A stretch of DNA of 42,912 bases from Roseobacter weihaiensis. GTDB lineage: Bacteria; Pseudomonadota; Alphaproteobacteria; Rhodobacterales; Rhodobacteraceae. Position numbers and translations under genes: made by a program. Shown here piece by piece: positions 15,352-24,043 of this stretch. The stretch covers positions 1-42,912 of the forward strand of contig NZ_JACNMO010000034.1 of the NCBI RefSeq assembly GCF_020622345.1. The letters are read 5' to 3'. Every line of letters begins with the position of its first letter. Position 1 is the first letter of the stretch. Below the pieces are notes generated by a model. That model ran no database searches, was not told the DNA's origin, and worked only from the letters and a program-made list of their open reading frames with translations.

Positions 15352-16497
15352 ATGTCAGATCAAAACACAAATGCCGATCCGGTTGTGGATGGCGAGAGAA
15401 CGATCGCGTCAGTCACCAGTGAGAACAGTGGCAAAAAAGGGCTCGATACCCAAAAGCTCTTTGTCTTAGTCGGTCTGGCTGTCGGCATGGTTCTATTGGT
15501 CTTCACGTTGTGGCCAGGTAGCGAGCCTGAAGAACCTGTGCCGGACAACGTTCGCGATACACGTATCCGGCCAACCACAGAGTTCCAACCGGCGGAAATT
15601 CTGGAACCTGAGCCCGCTCCTGCGCCAGCTCAGGTTGAAGAGACCCCTGCCCCGCAAGAGCCGGTCGGTCCCATCCAGCGCATCAGGGAACAAGAACCAG
15701 CAGCCAATCAAGAACCGACTGAGGCTGAACAGCTTCTTGAAGCCAGCCGGAGAGCGCCGGTCGTTGCATTTGGCGGCGGCGGCAATCCTCAAGCTCCGCC
15801 TGTACCAGGTGCAACTGGCACGGGCGCGGGTTTCATTGATCAGACTGAGGGAGTTGTCGAGGACCTGGGGAACTCCCTTGCTGGGAACCTTACACGCACG
15901 CCGTTGGAAGGATCGCGGGCGTCGGTCATTCCTGCACCGCATCTGACTATCACGCAAGGAACCTCAATCCCATGCAACCTGAATACTGCAATGGATTCCA
16001 CGCTTGGTGGCATGGTCACATGCACGGTCACAGATGACATCTACGGCACAACCGGCAGGGTGGTTCTCCTTGAGCGTGGAACACGTGTTGTTGGGGAATA
16101 TCGTGGCGGGGTCCAGCGCGGCCAAAACCGTCTGTTTGTGATTTGGACCCGTGCTGAGACGCCAGAAAGCGCAATCATCTCATTGGACTCGCCAGGGACG
16201 GATGCGCTTGGTCGAACTGGTTTTGACGGGCAAATTGACACACAGTTTTGGACACGTTTCTCATCGACAATCCTGCTTTCGATCATTGACGACGCGCTGG
16301 CCATCGCAGCCCAATCTTCTGATGATGATGATCTAGAAAATACGAGAGGAGCCGCTGGTGATCTGGCAAATACTGCTCTCGAAAGCACCATCGATATCCC
16401 CGTCATTTTGAGAAAGCCGCAAGGTGAGGAAGTCTCCATCATGGTCGCAAGGGACCTTGATTTCTCAGACGTCTACCGCCTCGTGAGAACGCGATAG
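15352..16497 (+). CDS. virB10: VirB10 core complex scaffold
   Basis: A 381-residue inner-membrane-anchored protein. It has a cytoplasmic N-terminus, one membrane helix (LFVLVGLAVGMVLLVFTLW, about residues 37-55), a long Pro/Glu-rich periplasmic linker, and a C-terminal TrbI-like domain (ISQGTSIPCNL-like ITQGTSIPCNLNTAMDS, GMVTCTVTDDIYG, LLERGTRVVGEYRGGVQRGQNRLFVIW). It spans both membranes and senses ATP energy from VirB11/VirD4. The length is typical. Confidence 0.92.
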   Translation: MSDQNTNADPVVDGERTIASVTSENSGKKGLDTQKLFVLVGLAVGMVLLVFTLWPGSEPEEPVPDNVRDTRIRPTTEFQPAEILEPEPAPAPAQVEETPAPQEPVGPIQRIREQEPAANQEPTEAEQLLEASRRAPVVAFGGGGNPQAPPVPGATGTGAGFIDQTEGVVEDLGNSLAGNLTRTPLEGSRASVIPAPHLTITQGTSIPCNLNTAMDSTLGGMVTCTVTDDIYGTTGRVVLLERGTRVVGEYRGGVQRGQNRLFVIWTRAETPESAIISLDSPGTDALGRTGFDGQIDTQFWTRFSSTILLSIIDDALAIAAQSSDDDDLENTRGAAGDLANTALESTIDIPVILRKPQGEEVSIMVARDLDFSDVYRLVRTR

Positions 16498-16506
16498 GAG
16501 TAACCA

Positions 16507-17556
16507 ATGAACCATCACTCACGGAAACCAGAGAAGGCCCCAGTGGGGCTTTCTTCATTATTGGCACCTTTCGCGAGCTTCCTTGAGAGGGAAGACGTGA
16601 CGGAGATTTGCATTAACGAACCGGGGCACTTTTACGTCGAGACGTATGATGGCTGGGAACTGCACGAAGAACCAAAGCTGACGTATGACTATCTTATTGG
16701 TCTATCAACGTCTGTTGGATCTTCGACCAACCAAGAAATCTCTTCCAAAAAGCCAATCCTCTCTGGGACGCTACCTTTCGGTGAGCGGATACAGATTGTT
16801 CATCCGCCTGCCGTGCCCAAGGGCACCATAAGCATCACAATAAGAAGACCATCAACACAGCGTTGGACCCTAGAAGAGCTGCGAGACAAAGGCATGTTTG
16901 ATCATGTGGCTCACAAGCCACTGACGCTATCAAGTGACCTGCCTCTGACAAGCCACGAAGAACGCTTGATTGGCCTCTACAATGAATGCGCGTGGATCGA
17001 CTTTTTGAAGTTGGCCGTCAAAGAAAAGAAGAACGTTCTCATATCTGGCGCTACAGGCACGGGGAAAACCACGTTCTCGAATGCCCTCATCCCCCTGATC
17101 CCGGATCACGAACGGATCGTCACAATCGAAGACACGGTAGAGCTTCAAATTCCGCACGCAAACACTGTGAGACTGATCTATTCGAAGGGCGGGCAAAGCG
17201 CCACTGAGGTTTCCGCGCGAGAGCTTCTTGAAAGCTCGCTTCGGATGCGACCGGATAGAATTTTCCTCCAAGAGCTTCGTGATGCAACAGCGTTCTACTA
17301 CCTGCGCAACGTGAACACCGGCCACTCAGGATCGATCACGACCATCCATGCTGACACAGCAATGCTCGCGTTCGAACAATTGGCCCTGCTTGTGAAGGAA
17401 AGCGAGGCCGGGCGAGACCTGACCCGAAACGAGATTAAGGCCATGCTGTTCCAAATGGTCGATGTGGTCATTCAAATCCGCCGAGATGACAACAAGCGAT
17501 ACATTTCCGAGGTGTTTTTCGATCCGGCCCGCAAGCACCAGGAGGGCGCAGGATGA
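16507..17556 (+). CDS. virB11: VirB11 traffic ATPase
   Basis: A 349-residue hexameric ATPase of the secretion superfamily. Walker A GATGTGKTT starts at residue 181. An Asp box (IVTIEDTVEL), a Walker B-type region (MRPDRIFLQELRD) and a His box (NTGHSGSITTIHAD) are present. It acts at the inner membrane with VirB4 and VirD4 to switch between pilus assembly and substrate transfer. The ATG follows a TAGGAGTAACC ribosome binding site. Its stop overlaps the virD4 ATG. Confidence 0.95.
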   Translation: MNHHSRKPEKAPVGLSSLLAPFASFLEREDVTEICINEPGHFYVETYDGWELHEEPKLTYDYLIGLSTSVGSSTNQEISSKKPILSGTLPFGERIQIVHPPAVPKGTISITIRRPSTQRWTLEELRDKGMFDHVAHKPLTLSSDLPLTSHEERLIGLYNECAWIDFLKLAVKEKKNVLISGATGTGKTTFSNALIPLIPDHERIVTIEDTVELQIPHANTVRLIYSKGGQSATEVSARELLESSLRMRPDRIFLQELRDATAFYYLRNVNTGHSGSITTIHADTAMLAFEQLALLVKESEAGRDLTRNEIKAMLFQMVDVVIQIRRDDNKRYISEVFFDPARKHQEGAG

Positions 17557-19676
17557 TCATCGAAAAATTCCCATCGATGTCACCAGTCCAAAAAGCGCTC
17601 GTGATTGCATTCTGTCTGGTCGTTGCCATCGTCGCAGGTCTTGCCGCAGCCGGTTTCGCTCTAAGCATCGCCCTGAGCTTGCCTATATCCTTCCCTGGCC
17701 TGCTCGTCCGTTGGCCGGAGATATATTTCGCGGGATACACAGACCCCGAAGTTGTCAAATGGGTCGCCATATCCGGGTATGCTGGTCTCGTTCCCGGTCT
17801 GCTGATTGCCATTGGGTTCCTGGTCAACCGGCCCAAGCAGGATGTTCATGGTAAGGCTCGCTTCGCCAACAATCGAGAAATCAAAAAGATGGGGCTTCGC
17901 AGTAGCACCGGATTGATCGGCGGGTTCACTGGTTCTCTTCCGTCGAAACACTACGGCACGCCCGTTGGACGCTATGGCCGCCCTGCAGAACAGGGTGGAG
18001 CTGTGAAAGTCGCTGAGAAGGGCCATCTCACCCAAAAGAACCTTCTGGTCTATGGTGGGCCGGAACACATGATCCTCTACGCACCCACCCGTTCTGGTAA
18101 GGGCGTTGGTGTGGTTGTGCCCAACCTGCTGAACTGGCCTGACTCAGCGGTGGTTCTCGATGTGAAAAAGGAGAACTGGACACTCACAGCCGGTTTTCGA
18201 GCTGCTGGCGGGCAAGATGTTTACTTGTTCGATCCTTTGGAATCGAACGGCAAAACACACCGCTGGAACCCTCTGAGCAGCGTCCGAAGAAAAACCGATA
18301 TGCAGGTTGATGACCTGCAACGCTTGGCTGCAAACTTCATCCCTTTGAGCGACAAAGATCCGTTTTTCGACTTGTCAGCCCGTAACGCATTCGTTGGCGT
18401 GGGCAGCTATTTGGCCGAAACGCCAGAACTGCCGTTCACGCTGGGTGAAATCTACCGCCAGCTTACCATGACTGAAAAATTCGTGGAAACGTTTCGCCAG
18501 CGTATCAAAGATCGCGACCGCTCTGGCCGCCCGTTATCGCCTCAGACCATCAGCGCGCTTAATGACTTCATGAGCAAAAGCGAAAACACCTTCGAAAGCG
18601 TCAAAAGCAGCATCACATCTCACCTTGCGCTCTATGTGAACCCGCTTGTGGACCGCGCCACCAGCGCGTCAGACTTCGAGTTTTCAGACCTTCGGAAGAA
18701 GCGGATGACCATCTATGTTGGCATCACGCCTCAAAACATCGCCCGCCTCGCTCCGCTGTTTAATCTGTTCTTCCAAACATGTGTCGATGTGAACCTGGAA
18801 GAGCTGCCCGAACAAAATCCTGAGCTGAAGCACACAGTGCTACTCTGCATGGACGAGTTCGCCGCTGCTGGAAAAATGGAGTCCTTCAAGAACGGTATCG
18901 CGTTCTTTGCCGGGTACGGTCTCAAGGTCCTAACAATCCTCCAGTCACCGTCTCAGCTTATCGACATTTACGGGCGAGATGCGGCGGACAGTTACATGGC
19001 CAATGCTGGTGTTGAGATTGTTTTCACTCCGAAACTTCTCAAAGACGCCAAGGAACTGTCTGAGCGTCTAGGGACACACGGTGTTGATGCCGTCAGCGAG
19101 ACCAAGCAAAAGCTGCTCACACAGCGCCGTGGCGCATCGATCAACACAAGCGAAACGCGTCGAGACCTGATGATGCCGCAAGAATTGCGCATGATGGATC
19201 AATCCAAGGCAATCATCCTTGTCGGCGGCGAGCCTCCCGTAATAGCCAACAAACTGAGGTTCTATGCGGAGGAAGTGTTTCTTGAACGATCCCGCATTGC
19301 ACCTCCCGACGTCCCCTCACTCAAAGCCAACGCCGCTGCGGCCGACATCGAACTGATCAAAGCCGAAAACGCTTCACTCAAGCGGGACATTGAAGGTCTG
19401 AAGGTCGATTATGCCAAACTCGCAGCTCTCGCCGAGATGCGGGATGAAAACGTGGCCAACGGGATGCCTGCGGAAGTCGAAATGACACCGCAAGAAATGG
19501 AGAAGCCCGAGACGATCACTCTCGAACGCCTCCACCTGAAGAAGCACAGCGCGCGTGACACGATTTCAAAGCTGAAAAAGGAGGGCCGCTTTCAGACCCA
19601 ACAGGGACAACGCGAGCTCCTTCAAGCGTTCGAAATTGACGTGGCACCAGATGCCGAACTGCGCACACATCCGTAA
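17553..19676 (+). CDS. virD4: VirD4/TraG type IV coupling protein
   Basis: A 707-residue coupling protein that recruits the relaxosome to the channel. Two N-terminal membrane helices (about residues 13-35 and 70-90) are followed by Walker A APTRSGKGVG (from residue 177) and Walker B-like TVLLCMDEFAAAGKM. The family segment YMANAGVEIVFTPK is also present. The C-terminal ~130 residues after the ATPase are a charged, coiled-coil-like extension, which may contact the relaxase. The gene overlaps virB11 by four bases. Confidence 0.93.
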   Translation: MIIEKFPSMSPVQKALVIAFCLVVAIVAGLAAAGFALSIALSLPISFPGLLVRWPEIYFAGYTDPEVVKWVAISGYAGLVPGLLIAIGFLVNRPKQDVHGKARFANNREIKKMGLRSSTGLIGGFTGSLPSKHYGTPVGRYGRPAEQGGAVKVAEKGHLTQKNLLVYGGPEHMILYAPTRSGKGVGVVVPNLLNWPDSAVVLDVKKENWTLTAGFRAAGGQDVYLFDPLESNGKTHRWNPLSSVRRKTDMQVDDLQRLAANFIPLSDKDPFFDLSARNAFVGVGSYLAETPELPFTLGEIYRQLTMTEKFVETFRQRIKDRDRSGRPLSPQTISALNDFMSKSENTFESVKSSITSHLALYVNPLVDRATSASDFEFSDLRKKRMTIYVGITPQNIARLAPLFNLFFQTCVDVNLEELPEQNPELKHTVLLCMDEFAAAGKMESFKNGIAFFAGYGLKVLTILQSPSQLIDIYGRDAADSYMANAGVEIVFTPKLLKDAKELSERLGTHGVDAVSETKQKLLTQRRGASINTSETRRDLMMPQELRMMDQSKAIILVGGEPPVIANKLRFYAEEVFLERSRIAPPDVPSLKANAAAADIELIKAENASLKRDIEGLKVDYAKLAALAEMRDENVANGMPAEVEMTPQEMEKPETITLERLHLKKHSARDTISKLKKEGRFQTQQGQRELLQAFEIDVAPDAELRTHP

Positions 19677-19694
19677 TTGAGGAAGGAGACCACC

Positions 19695-21308
19695 ATGGCA
19701 GAAGACAACACGACCCAAACACCGGAACCCGAAAAAGCGACTTACTTCATCTACGACCCTTTTGCGGAAGTGGATTACCCTTTCACATCGCTGGATGCGG
19801 CGAAAACAAAGGCCGACGATCTTGGTGCTAGTCGCATCAGACATGAGCCAACAGATGGGAGCCGGTCCTTCATCAACAAAGTTGACGGGAAATGGCCTGC
19901 CGAAAATGCTGAAGCAGACAAGCAAGTTTCGAAACCTGACCAAGTGCTGAACGATACCGCCAGGGTAAATTCGGACGGCACACAGGTTGCTGAGCGAGAC
20001 GCAAAAGACGTCGAAGGCGCAAAAGCCAAGGCAAAGGAAATGTCGTCTCAGACGACATTTTCGCGTTCTGACGATGATAGGTCATCGCTTGTCGTGGAAC
20101 CGGGTGCCGACCTCAAGCTTGCCCCGGACGATAAATTCGCGCGCCCAAGAGGATTTGATGAGCGATTTGTTGTCACTCAGCGCGGTAACACCCAAGAGCT
20201 TTACCGTGGCTATGACGACAAGACACCCGCCATCCAAGATCAGGGTGACAGCCTCAAAACAAAAAATGCCGACCGTGCAACGGCCATGGATATGGTTGAG
20301 TTGGCTGCGCATCGCGGCTGGTCCCGTATGAACGTGAAAGGTCCTGAAGATTTCCGGCGTGAAATGTGGATCGAAGGCACGGCCCAGGGCATCGACGTGC
20401 GAGGCTATCGACCTAACGACAAAGACAAAGCGGAGGCAGACCGCAGGGCAGAGCTGGTAGGCTATCGCGTCATCGAGCGTGCAGACGGCCTTGAGCAATC
20501 GGCAACACAAGGCAAAGAAGCTGCATCACCAACAAATGCGCGCTCCCTGCCCTCGGATTCGAACGTTGTCGAGATTCCCAACTACGACAAGGGCGTTACG
20601 GGCAAGATCACCGACATAGGAACCGCTCCTTACAGAGACCGTGAGAAGGCAGCGGAAACCCCATATGTCGCAATGCAACTGCCTGATGGGCGCTCTCACA
20701 AGCTCTGGGGCGTTGGCCTCCCCGACATGGTGAACGACAACAACCTCAAAGTCGGTGATACCGCCACAATCGCTTCAGCAGGAACCAAACCCGTCACCGT
20801 CGAAAAGACCGATCCCAAAACCGGCGAAGTAAAGCAGATCGATACGTTTCGCCGGGAATGGGACGCCAGAGACATTCAACGCCAACAAAATGAAAGGGTC
20901 GAACCAGTGACACGCCGTGACGAAGCCCAACAGCCCTTAGCTGGCAATCCACCCGTGAACGGAGATGGCGTAAAGAAAGCTGGCGACAAAGACCGTGCGG
21001 ATGCTGTTGCTGATCGTCTGCAATCGCCCGAAGCAGCGCGTGACCCACAGCTTTCGGGCGCAAAGTCCAAACTCGCCATCATGGAAGCTGAGCTGCAAGC
21101 GCAAGGCGTGGACAAAAAAGACATCAACACAGCTCTCGCCAACGCCCGCACAGAGATGGGCAAGACAATCGCAACAGGGCAGAAAATCACCAAAGAGAAG
21201 CTGCCCAACGTCACCGCAGCTCAACAGCAGCGAGCGGCCCAGATCACGACCGCTGAGCGCACAAAAACCCTTGAAAAAGACGAAGCCCAAGACAGAGGCG
21301 GTAGATAG
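19695..21308 (+). CDS. LPD7-type conjugation-associated protein
   Basis: A 537-residue soluble, hydrophilic protein starting at ATG 19695 behind GGAAGGAGACCACC. Residues ~160-260 (ERFVVTQRGNTQELYRGYDD, KTKNADRATAMDMVELAAHRGW, GPEDFRREMWIEGTAQGIDVRGY) match the LPD7 domain seen at the C-termini of plasmid relaxases. A beta-rich segment follows (GVTGKITDIGTAPYRDREKA, YVAMQLPDGRSHKLWGVGL) of the type that accompanies LPD7. So it may be the detached C-terminal part of a relaxase, and the relaxase here does lack one. It lies directly after virD4. A 23-bp palindrome of the window-wide family is embedded in it. Confidence 0.75.
   Translation: MAEDNTTQTPEPEKATYFIYDPFAEVDYPFTSLDAAKTKADDLGASRIRHEPTDGSRSFINKVDGKWPAENAEADKQVSKPDQVLNDTARVNSDGTQVAERDAKDVEGAKAKAKEMSSQTTFSRSDDDRSSLVVEPGADLKLAPDDKFARPRGFDERFVVTQRGNTQELYRGYDDKTPAIQDQGDSLKTKNADRATAMDMVELAAHRGWSRMNVKGPEDFRREMWIEGTAQGIDVRGYRPNDKDKAEADRRAELVGYRVIERADGLEQSATQGKEAASPTNARSLPSDSNVVEIPNYDKGVTGKITDIGTAPYRDREKAAETPYVAMQLPDGRSHKLWGVGLPDMVNDNNLKVGDTATIASAGTKPVTVEKTDPKTGEVKQIDTFRREWDARDIQRQQNERVEPVTRRDEAQQPLAGNPPVNGDGVKKAGDKDRADAVADRLQSPEAARDPQLSGAKSKLAIMEAELQAQGVDKKDINTALANARTEMGKTIATGQKITKEKLPNVTAAQQQRAAQITTAERTKTLEKDEAQDRGGR
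20038..20060. promoter_or_regulatory. Palindrome family, copy 1 (inside the LPD7-type gene)
   Basis: A perfect 23-bp palindrome centred on C20049 with 11-bp arms (AAATGTCGTCT and its complement). It sits inside a coding sequence, where it encodes M-S-S-Q-T-T-F. It shares its 10-bp half-site with copies at 23571, 25993 and 28471. Being inside a gene argues for a DNA-binding site such as a centromere rather than a promoter operator. Confidence 0.65.
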
Positions 21309-21751
21309 TGCGTCAACTCGTGGCCATGACCTTCTTCGCTATGATCGGCGCTGCTTCAGTTTCAGCCGATCCACTGCCAGAACAACGGATCGTGGTCGGG
21401 CCGATGCACCGAGAATTTATGGTTGAAGTGGCCGACACAACAGAGACGCGGGCGACCGGACTTTCTGATCACGATCATCTGGCTCCAAACGAAGGTATGC
21501 TCTTCGTCTATACCGAACCTCAAAAGGTCCGGTTTTGGATGCTTGGAATGTCTTTCCCCATAGACATGGTGTTCATTGATGACACCCAACGCATCTCAAA
21601 AATTGAACCTGATGTTCAACCGAGCCAACTCTGGCCGGTATCTGGCCCCAACAACACCATCGCTGTTCTTGAAATAAACGCCGGAGCCGCAGAACGCGCC
21701 GGTTTACAAATCGGGGACACTGTAACCTGGTCTCTTCCAGACCAACCCTAG
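21308..21751 (+). CDS. Exported DUF192 protein
   Basis: A 147-residue protein with a signal peptide (MRQLVAMTFFAMIGAASVSA) and a DUF192 domain. It shows the family pattern: ATGLSDHDHLAPNEGMLFVY, RFWMLGMSFPIDMVFID and NNTIAVLEINAGAAERAGLQIGD. DUF192 proteins are small beta-barrels often encoded near secretion or envelope genes, with no agreed function. The GTG start at 21308 overlaps the stop of the LPD7-type gene. It is the last gene of the T4SS operon and ends nine bases from the convergent relaxase stop. Confidence 0.82.
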   Translation: MRQLVAMTFFAMIGAASVSADPLPEQRIVVGPMHREFMVEVADTTETRATGLSDHDHLAPNEGMLFVYTEPQKVRFWMLGMSFPIDMVFIDDTQRISKIEPDVQPSQLWPVSGPNNTIAVLEINAGAAERAGLQIGDTVTWSLPDQP

Positions 21752-21760
21752 CGGCGGAGA

Positions 21761-22954
21761 CTATCGCTCACGATCAGGACGGCCTTTCTCGTCCTCTCGC
21801 GGCCCCCTGCCCCTCTCTGACGCCCTCTCCCCTCCCTGAACGCCTGAGCGGCCTCCTGAGCGACCCTGTGACGCCTCAGAGGCCATCTGCACCCTTTCAG
21901 TCCGTGAGCTGGTCAGAGACGCCACAAAACGTTCTGTGTCGCGCGCAAGCGCCTGATCTTCTGCATCCTCGGATCGGGCCAAGGCCGTCGCGGCCCGGAT
22001 GTAAGTTCCCATGACCCTATTTCGACGGTTCATCATCGCATGATCCCATGGATAATCTGGAAGACGGCCGCCATGGGCCGCCATGTCTCTTTCCACTTCC
22101 TCACGTTTGGCACGATCAGTAGCCGGAACCTGCCCTCTTTGTCGGATCTTATACATGGCCATCTGAGGCGATTTCTGCGGTACACCACGGGCGTGTCGGG
22201 GCGTCGCCTCCGCATCGATCCCGCGCTGCCGCAGTTTGGAAGCGAATTGATCCCGCAGATACTGAAGGTCTGCCTTCCGTAGATTCAGCTTGATCCCGTC
22301 CTCACCAACCGTCCGAACGGTCAGATGCACATGGGGATGCTTCGTATCGGTGTGCAACGCCATCACATAGTCATGACGACCGCCGAACTCATCCTCGGCC
22401 AATGACCGAACCGAGTCCTTCACCGCCTCTGCATTCACATGGGCTGGCATCGAGAAAACCATACTGGTCGAAATACGTGTCCGCTGTGTTGCAAATCCAT
22501 TGGCCAGATCGTCGTCGTGCTTTGCCAACCAATCCCCTGTTAGAGCTGAAGCCTGTTGTTTACCCTCCATGACCTGGCCCTCGCTTGTTTCCAGCTCAAG
22601 TTTCCCGTTTCGACCGATGTATTCGATGTGCCCCGTGAGACGCACACCTTCGCTTGCTCGATTGACCTTAATCGTATTTCCCGACTTGTCCGTTTTTGAC
22701 GGGCGGGTCACTCTGACCATCACTTCTGGAGCGCGCCGCACCACCCTTGCGAGTGTCGCCTTGTCGCTCGCAGACATTCCACCGGCAGAACGGCCCGCCC
22801 TGCCCTTTCCCTGGCCGCCTGTAGAAGTTGCACTATCCGCTTTTGGGCTTGGACGCGGAACGCCAAAGTACCCAGCTGCGCTGCTTCGCACTGTCCGTGC
22901 AGGCTTCGCCCGCCAGCAATCTTGGAACCCCAGCGGACGCTCGAAGTCACTCAT
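21761..22954 (-). CDS. MOBP-type relaxase
   Basis: A 397-residue DNA relaxase that nicks oriT and leads the strand into the recipient. HTDTKHPHVHLTVRT (His 201, 206, 208, 210) is the metal-binding motif III. HIEYIGRNGK holds the likely catalytic Tyr 112, followed by conserved helices (LNLRKADLQYLRDQFASKLRQRGI). The first ~75 residues are Ser/Gly-rich and the last ~50 are highly charged and disordered. It lacks the long LPD7/helicase tail of larger relaxases, which may be supplied by the separate protein at 19695. It overlaps the accessory gene by eight bases. Confidence 0.88.
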   Translation of the reverse strand: MSDFERPLGFQDCWRAKPARTVRSSAAGYFGVPRPSPKADSATSTGGQGKGRAGRSAGGMSASDKATLARVVRRAPEVMVRVTRPSKTDKSGNTIKVNRASEGVRLTGHIEYIGRNGKLELETSEGQVMEGKQQASALTGDWLAKHDDDLANGFATQRTRISTSMVFSMPAHVNAEAVKDSVRSLAEDEFGGRHDYVMALHTDTKHPHVHLTVRTVGEDGIKLNLRKADLQYLRDQFASKLRQRGIDAEATPRHARGVPQKSPQMAMYKIRQRGQVPATDRAKREEVERDMAAHGGRLPDYPWDHAMMNRRNRVMGTYIRAATALARSEDAEDQALARDTERFVASLTSSRTERVQMASEASQGRSGGRSGVQGGERASERGRGPREDEKGRPDRER

Positions 22955-23510
22955 CGTTCTTCCTCACTTCTTCCAGCGCATAAAGACCGCTCGCGAAACG
23001 ACGCAAATCAGCTCTTGCCGCAGAAATACCCTCCGACACACGCACAAGCTCTAACTTGGTCGGAGCGTAGGCATCGCCTGTAAAAACCCCTCGGTTCATT
23101 TGGCGCGCCATCTGGTTCACGTTCGTAGCCAGACCGCGAACCTGCTTGAATGCTTTCTGGATCATTGCGCGATGATGCCGAACCGGTTGCGGGGCCATCC
23201 GCGCTTTCGCTGTCAAAACCTTCGCCGCCCAGGTCGAGGTAGGTACCCGCATTTTACGCGCCTCTTCGTCGAGCCGCTCCAAAGCATCCACTGGCAAACG
23301 CACCGTCACCTTCGCCTCTCGTCGGACCGCCTGCTGTTCTGCCTCTGGCTTTGTGCCGGGTACTTCTACCCCCTCTGTCACCTGATCGATCATAAGCCTC
23401 AGAAGCTCCGGAAGCTTCAGACCCTCCGAAGCAGCTAGCACCTCTAGCTTCTTTCGGACCTCGGGCGGAACGCGGGTTTGAACGAATGCGGATTTCTGGG
23501 CCATGTTCAT
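22947..23510 (-). CDS. Relaxosome accessory protein (MobC/RHH type)
   Basis: A 187-residue DNA-binding protein, starting at ATG 23510 or 23504. It has two ribbon-helix-helix-like segments: FVQTRVPPEVRKKLEVLAASEGLKLPELLRLMI, and KVTVRLPVDALERLDEEARKMRV with TSTWAAKVL. The C-terminus (GLATNVNQMARQMNRGVF, LVRVSEGISAARADLRRF) has the MobC pattern. It should bind oriT and load the relaxase. The start has no good ribosome binding site. It leads an operon with the relaxase. The candidate nic site lies 30 bases upstream. Confidence 0.85.
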   Translation of the reverse strand: MNMAQKSAFVQTRVPPEVRKKLEVLAASEGLKLPELLRLMIDQVTEGVEVPGTKPEAEQQAVRREAKVTVRLPVDALERLDEEARKMRVPTSTWAAKVLTAKARMAPQPVRHHRAMIQKAFKQVRGLATNVNQMARQMNRGVFTGDAYAPTKLELVRVSEGISAARADLRRFASGLYALEEVRKNDE

Positions 23511-23530
23511 ATTGATTACAATGCTGGCGG

Positions 23531-23590
23531 CAAGCCTATCCTGCACTAGTCCTAATATCAACCTTACTTCTCGTCTCAGACGACATTGAG
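23531..23590. other. oriT: Candidate origin of transfer (oriT)
   Basis: TATCCTGC at 23537-23544 matches the MOBP/IncP nic consensus (YATCCTG followed by the nick and a pyrimidine), predicting a nick between G23543 and C23544. It stands immediately upstream of the relaxosome operon, the usual place. A degenerate copy of the window's palindrome begins 27 bases away. Similar octamers occur elsewhere (for example near 6612), so position is the main support. Confidence 0.6.
23571..23587. promoter_or_regulatory. Palindrome family, copy 2 (half-degenerate, beside oriT)
   Basis: The 13-bp core TCGTCT-C-AGACGA is intact and the right arm continues as AGACGACATT. The left outer arm reads CTTC instead of ATG and does not pair. 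It lies ~60 bases upstream of the relaxosome accessory gene, close to the candidate nic site. Confidence 0.55.
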
Positions 23591-23645
23591 CGATGAACCG
23601 TCTTTTCGAAGAAAGGACGCGCAAGCGCGAAACAACATATTTGTG

Positions 23646-23694
23646 TTGGGGCTGACTGCCCCAAACCCCGTGGATATTTCTAGAAGATGAAGAA
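23646..23694 (-). repeat. Short 3'-flanking repeat, copy B
   Basis: Nearly identical to 3617-3662 and 28493-28540, including the TTGGGGC/GCCCCAA hairpin. It lies directly beyond the intrinsic terminator of the par operon (minus strand), the same arrangement as copy C. Confidence 0.8.
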
Positions 23695-23697
23695 CGG

Positions 23698-23722
23698 AAA
23701 AAGGCCCGCCGAAAAGCGGGCC
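23698..23722 (-). terminator. Intrinsic terminator of the par operon
   Basis: On the minus strand GGCCCGC (23722-23716) pairs with GCGGGCC (23709-23703), followed by TTTTT. It lies 23 bases after the stop of the 23746 gene and should end the RHH-parA-parB transcript. Confidence 0.85.
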
Positions 23723-23745
23723 TCCAACTTCACATTGATCTTCAT

Positions 23746-24015
23746 TTAGTCTGGGAGGAACAGCTCCCGCTCTTTTGGCGTGAGACGAAAGAGCAAGCTG
23801 TCGTAGTAGTACGCTGCGGCTGACCACAGCCAGAACAACAGAACCATGACCAGGAGCGCACCGACTTGCACCATCAGCGGTTCCCCGTTGTATCCGAACA
23901 CGATGGCGAAGAAGCCCGCGATTGATCCCAGAAGGAACAGCCATGCGAAAAACTTCATCATGAACCGTAGAGGAACCCGAAGGTAAACCATCGCGTTCCA
24001 AACCGTGAATTTCAT
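23746..24015 (-). CDS. Small two-helix membrane protein downstream of parB
   Basis: An 89-residue inner-membrane protein starting at ATG 24015 behind AAGGAGACG; the upstream ATG at 24030 has a poorer context. Two hydrophobic stretches (FFAWLFLLGSIAGFFAIVFGY and VQVGALLVMVLLFWLWSAAAYYYDSLLF) are separated by a short loop, and the C-terminus is LTPKERELFLPD. No family is recognised. It follows parB by 28 bases and precedes the operon terminator, so it is co-expressed with partition. Confidence 0.7.
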   Translation of the reverse strand: MKFTVWNAMVYLRVPLRFMMKFFAWLFLLGSIAGFFAIVFGYNGEPLMVQVGALLVMVLLFWLWSAAAYYYDSLLFRLTPKERELFLPD

Positions 24016-24043
24016 CGTCTCCTTCAACATGGCGTGTTCCTTT

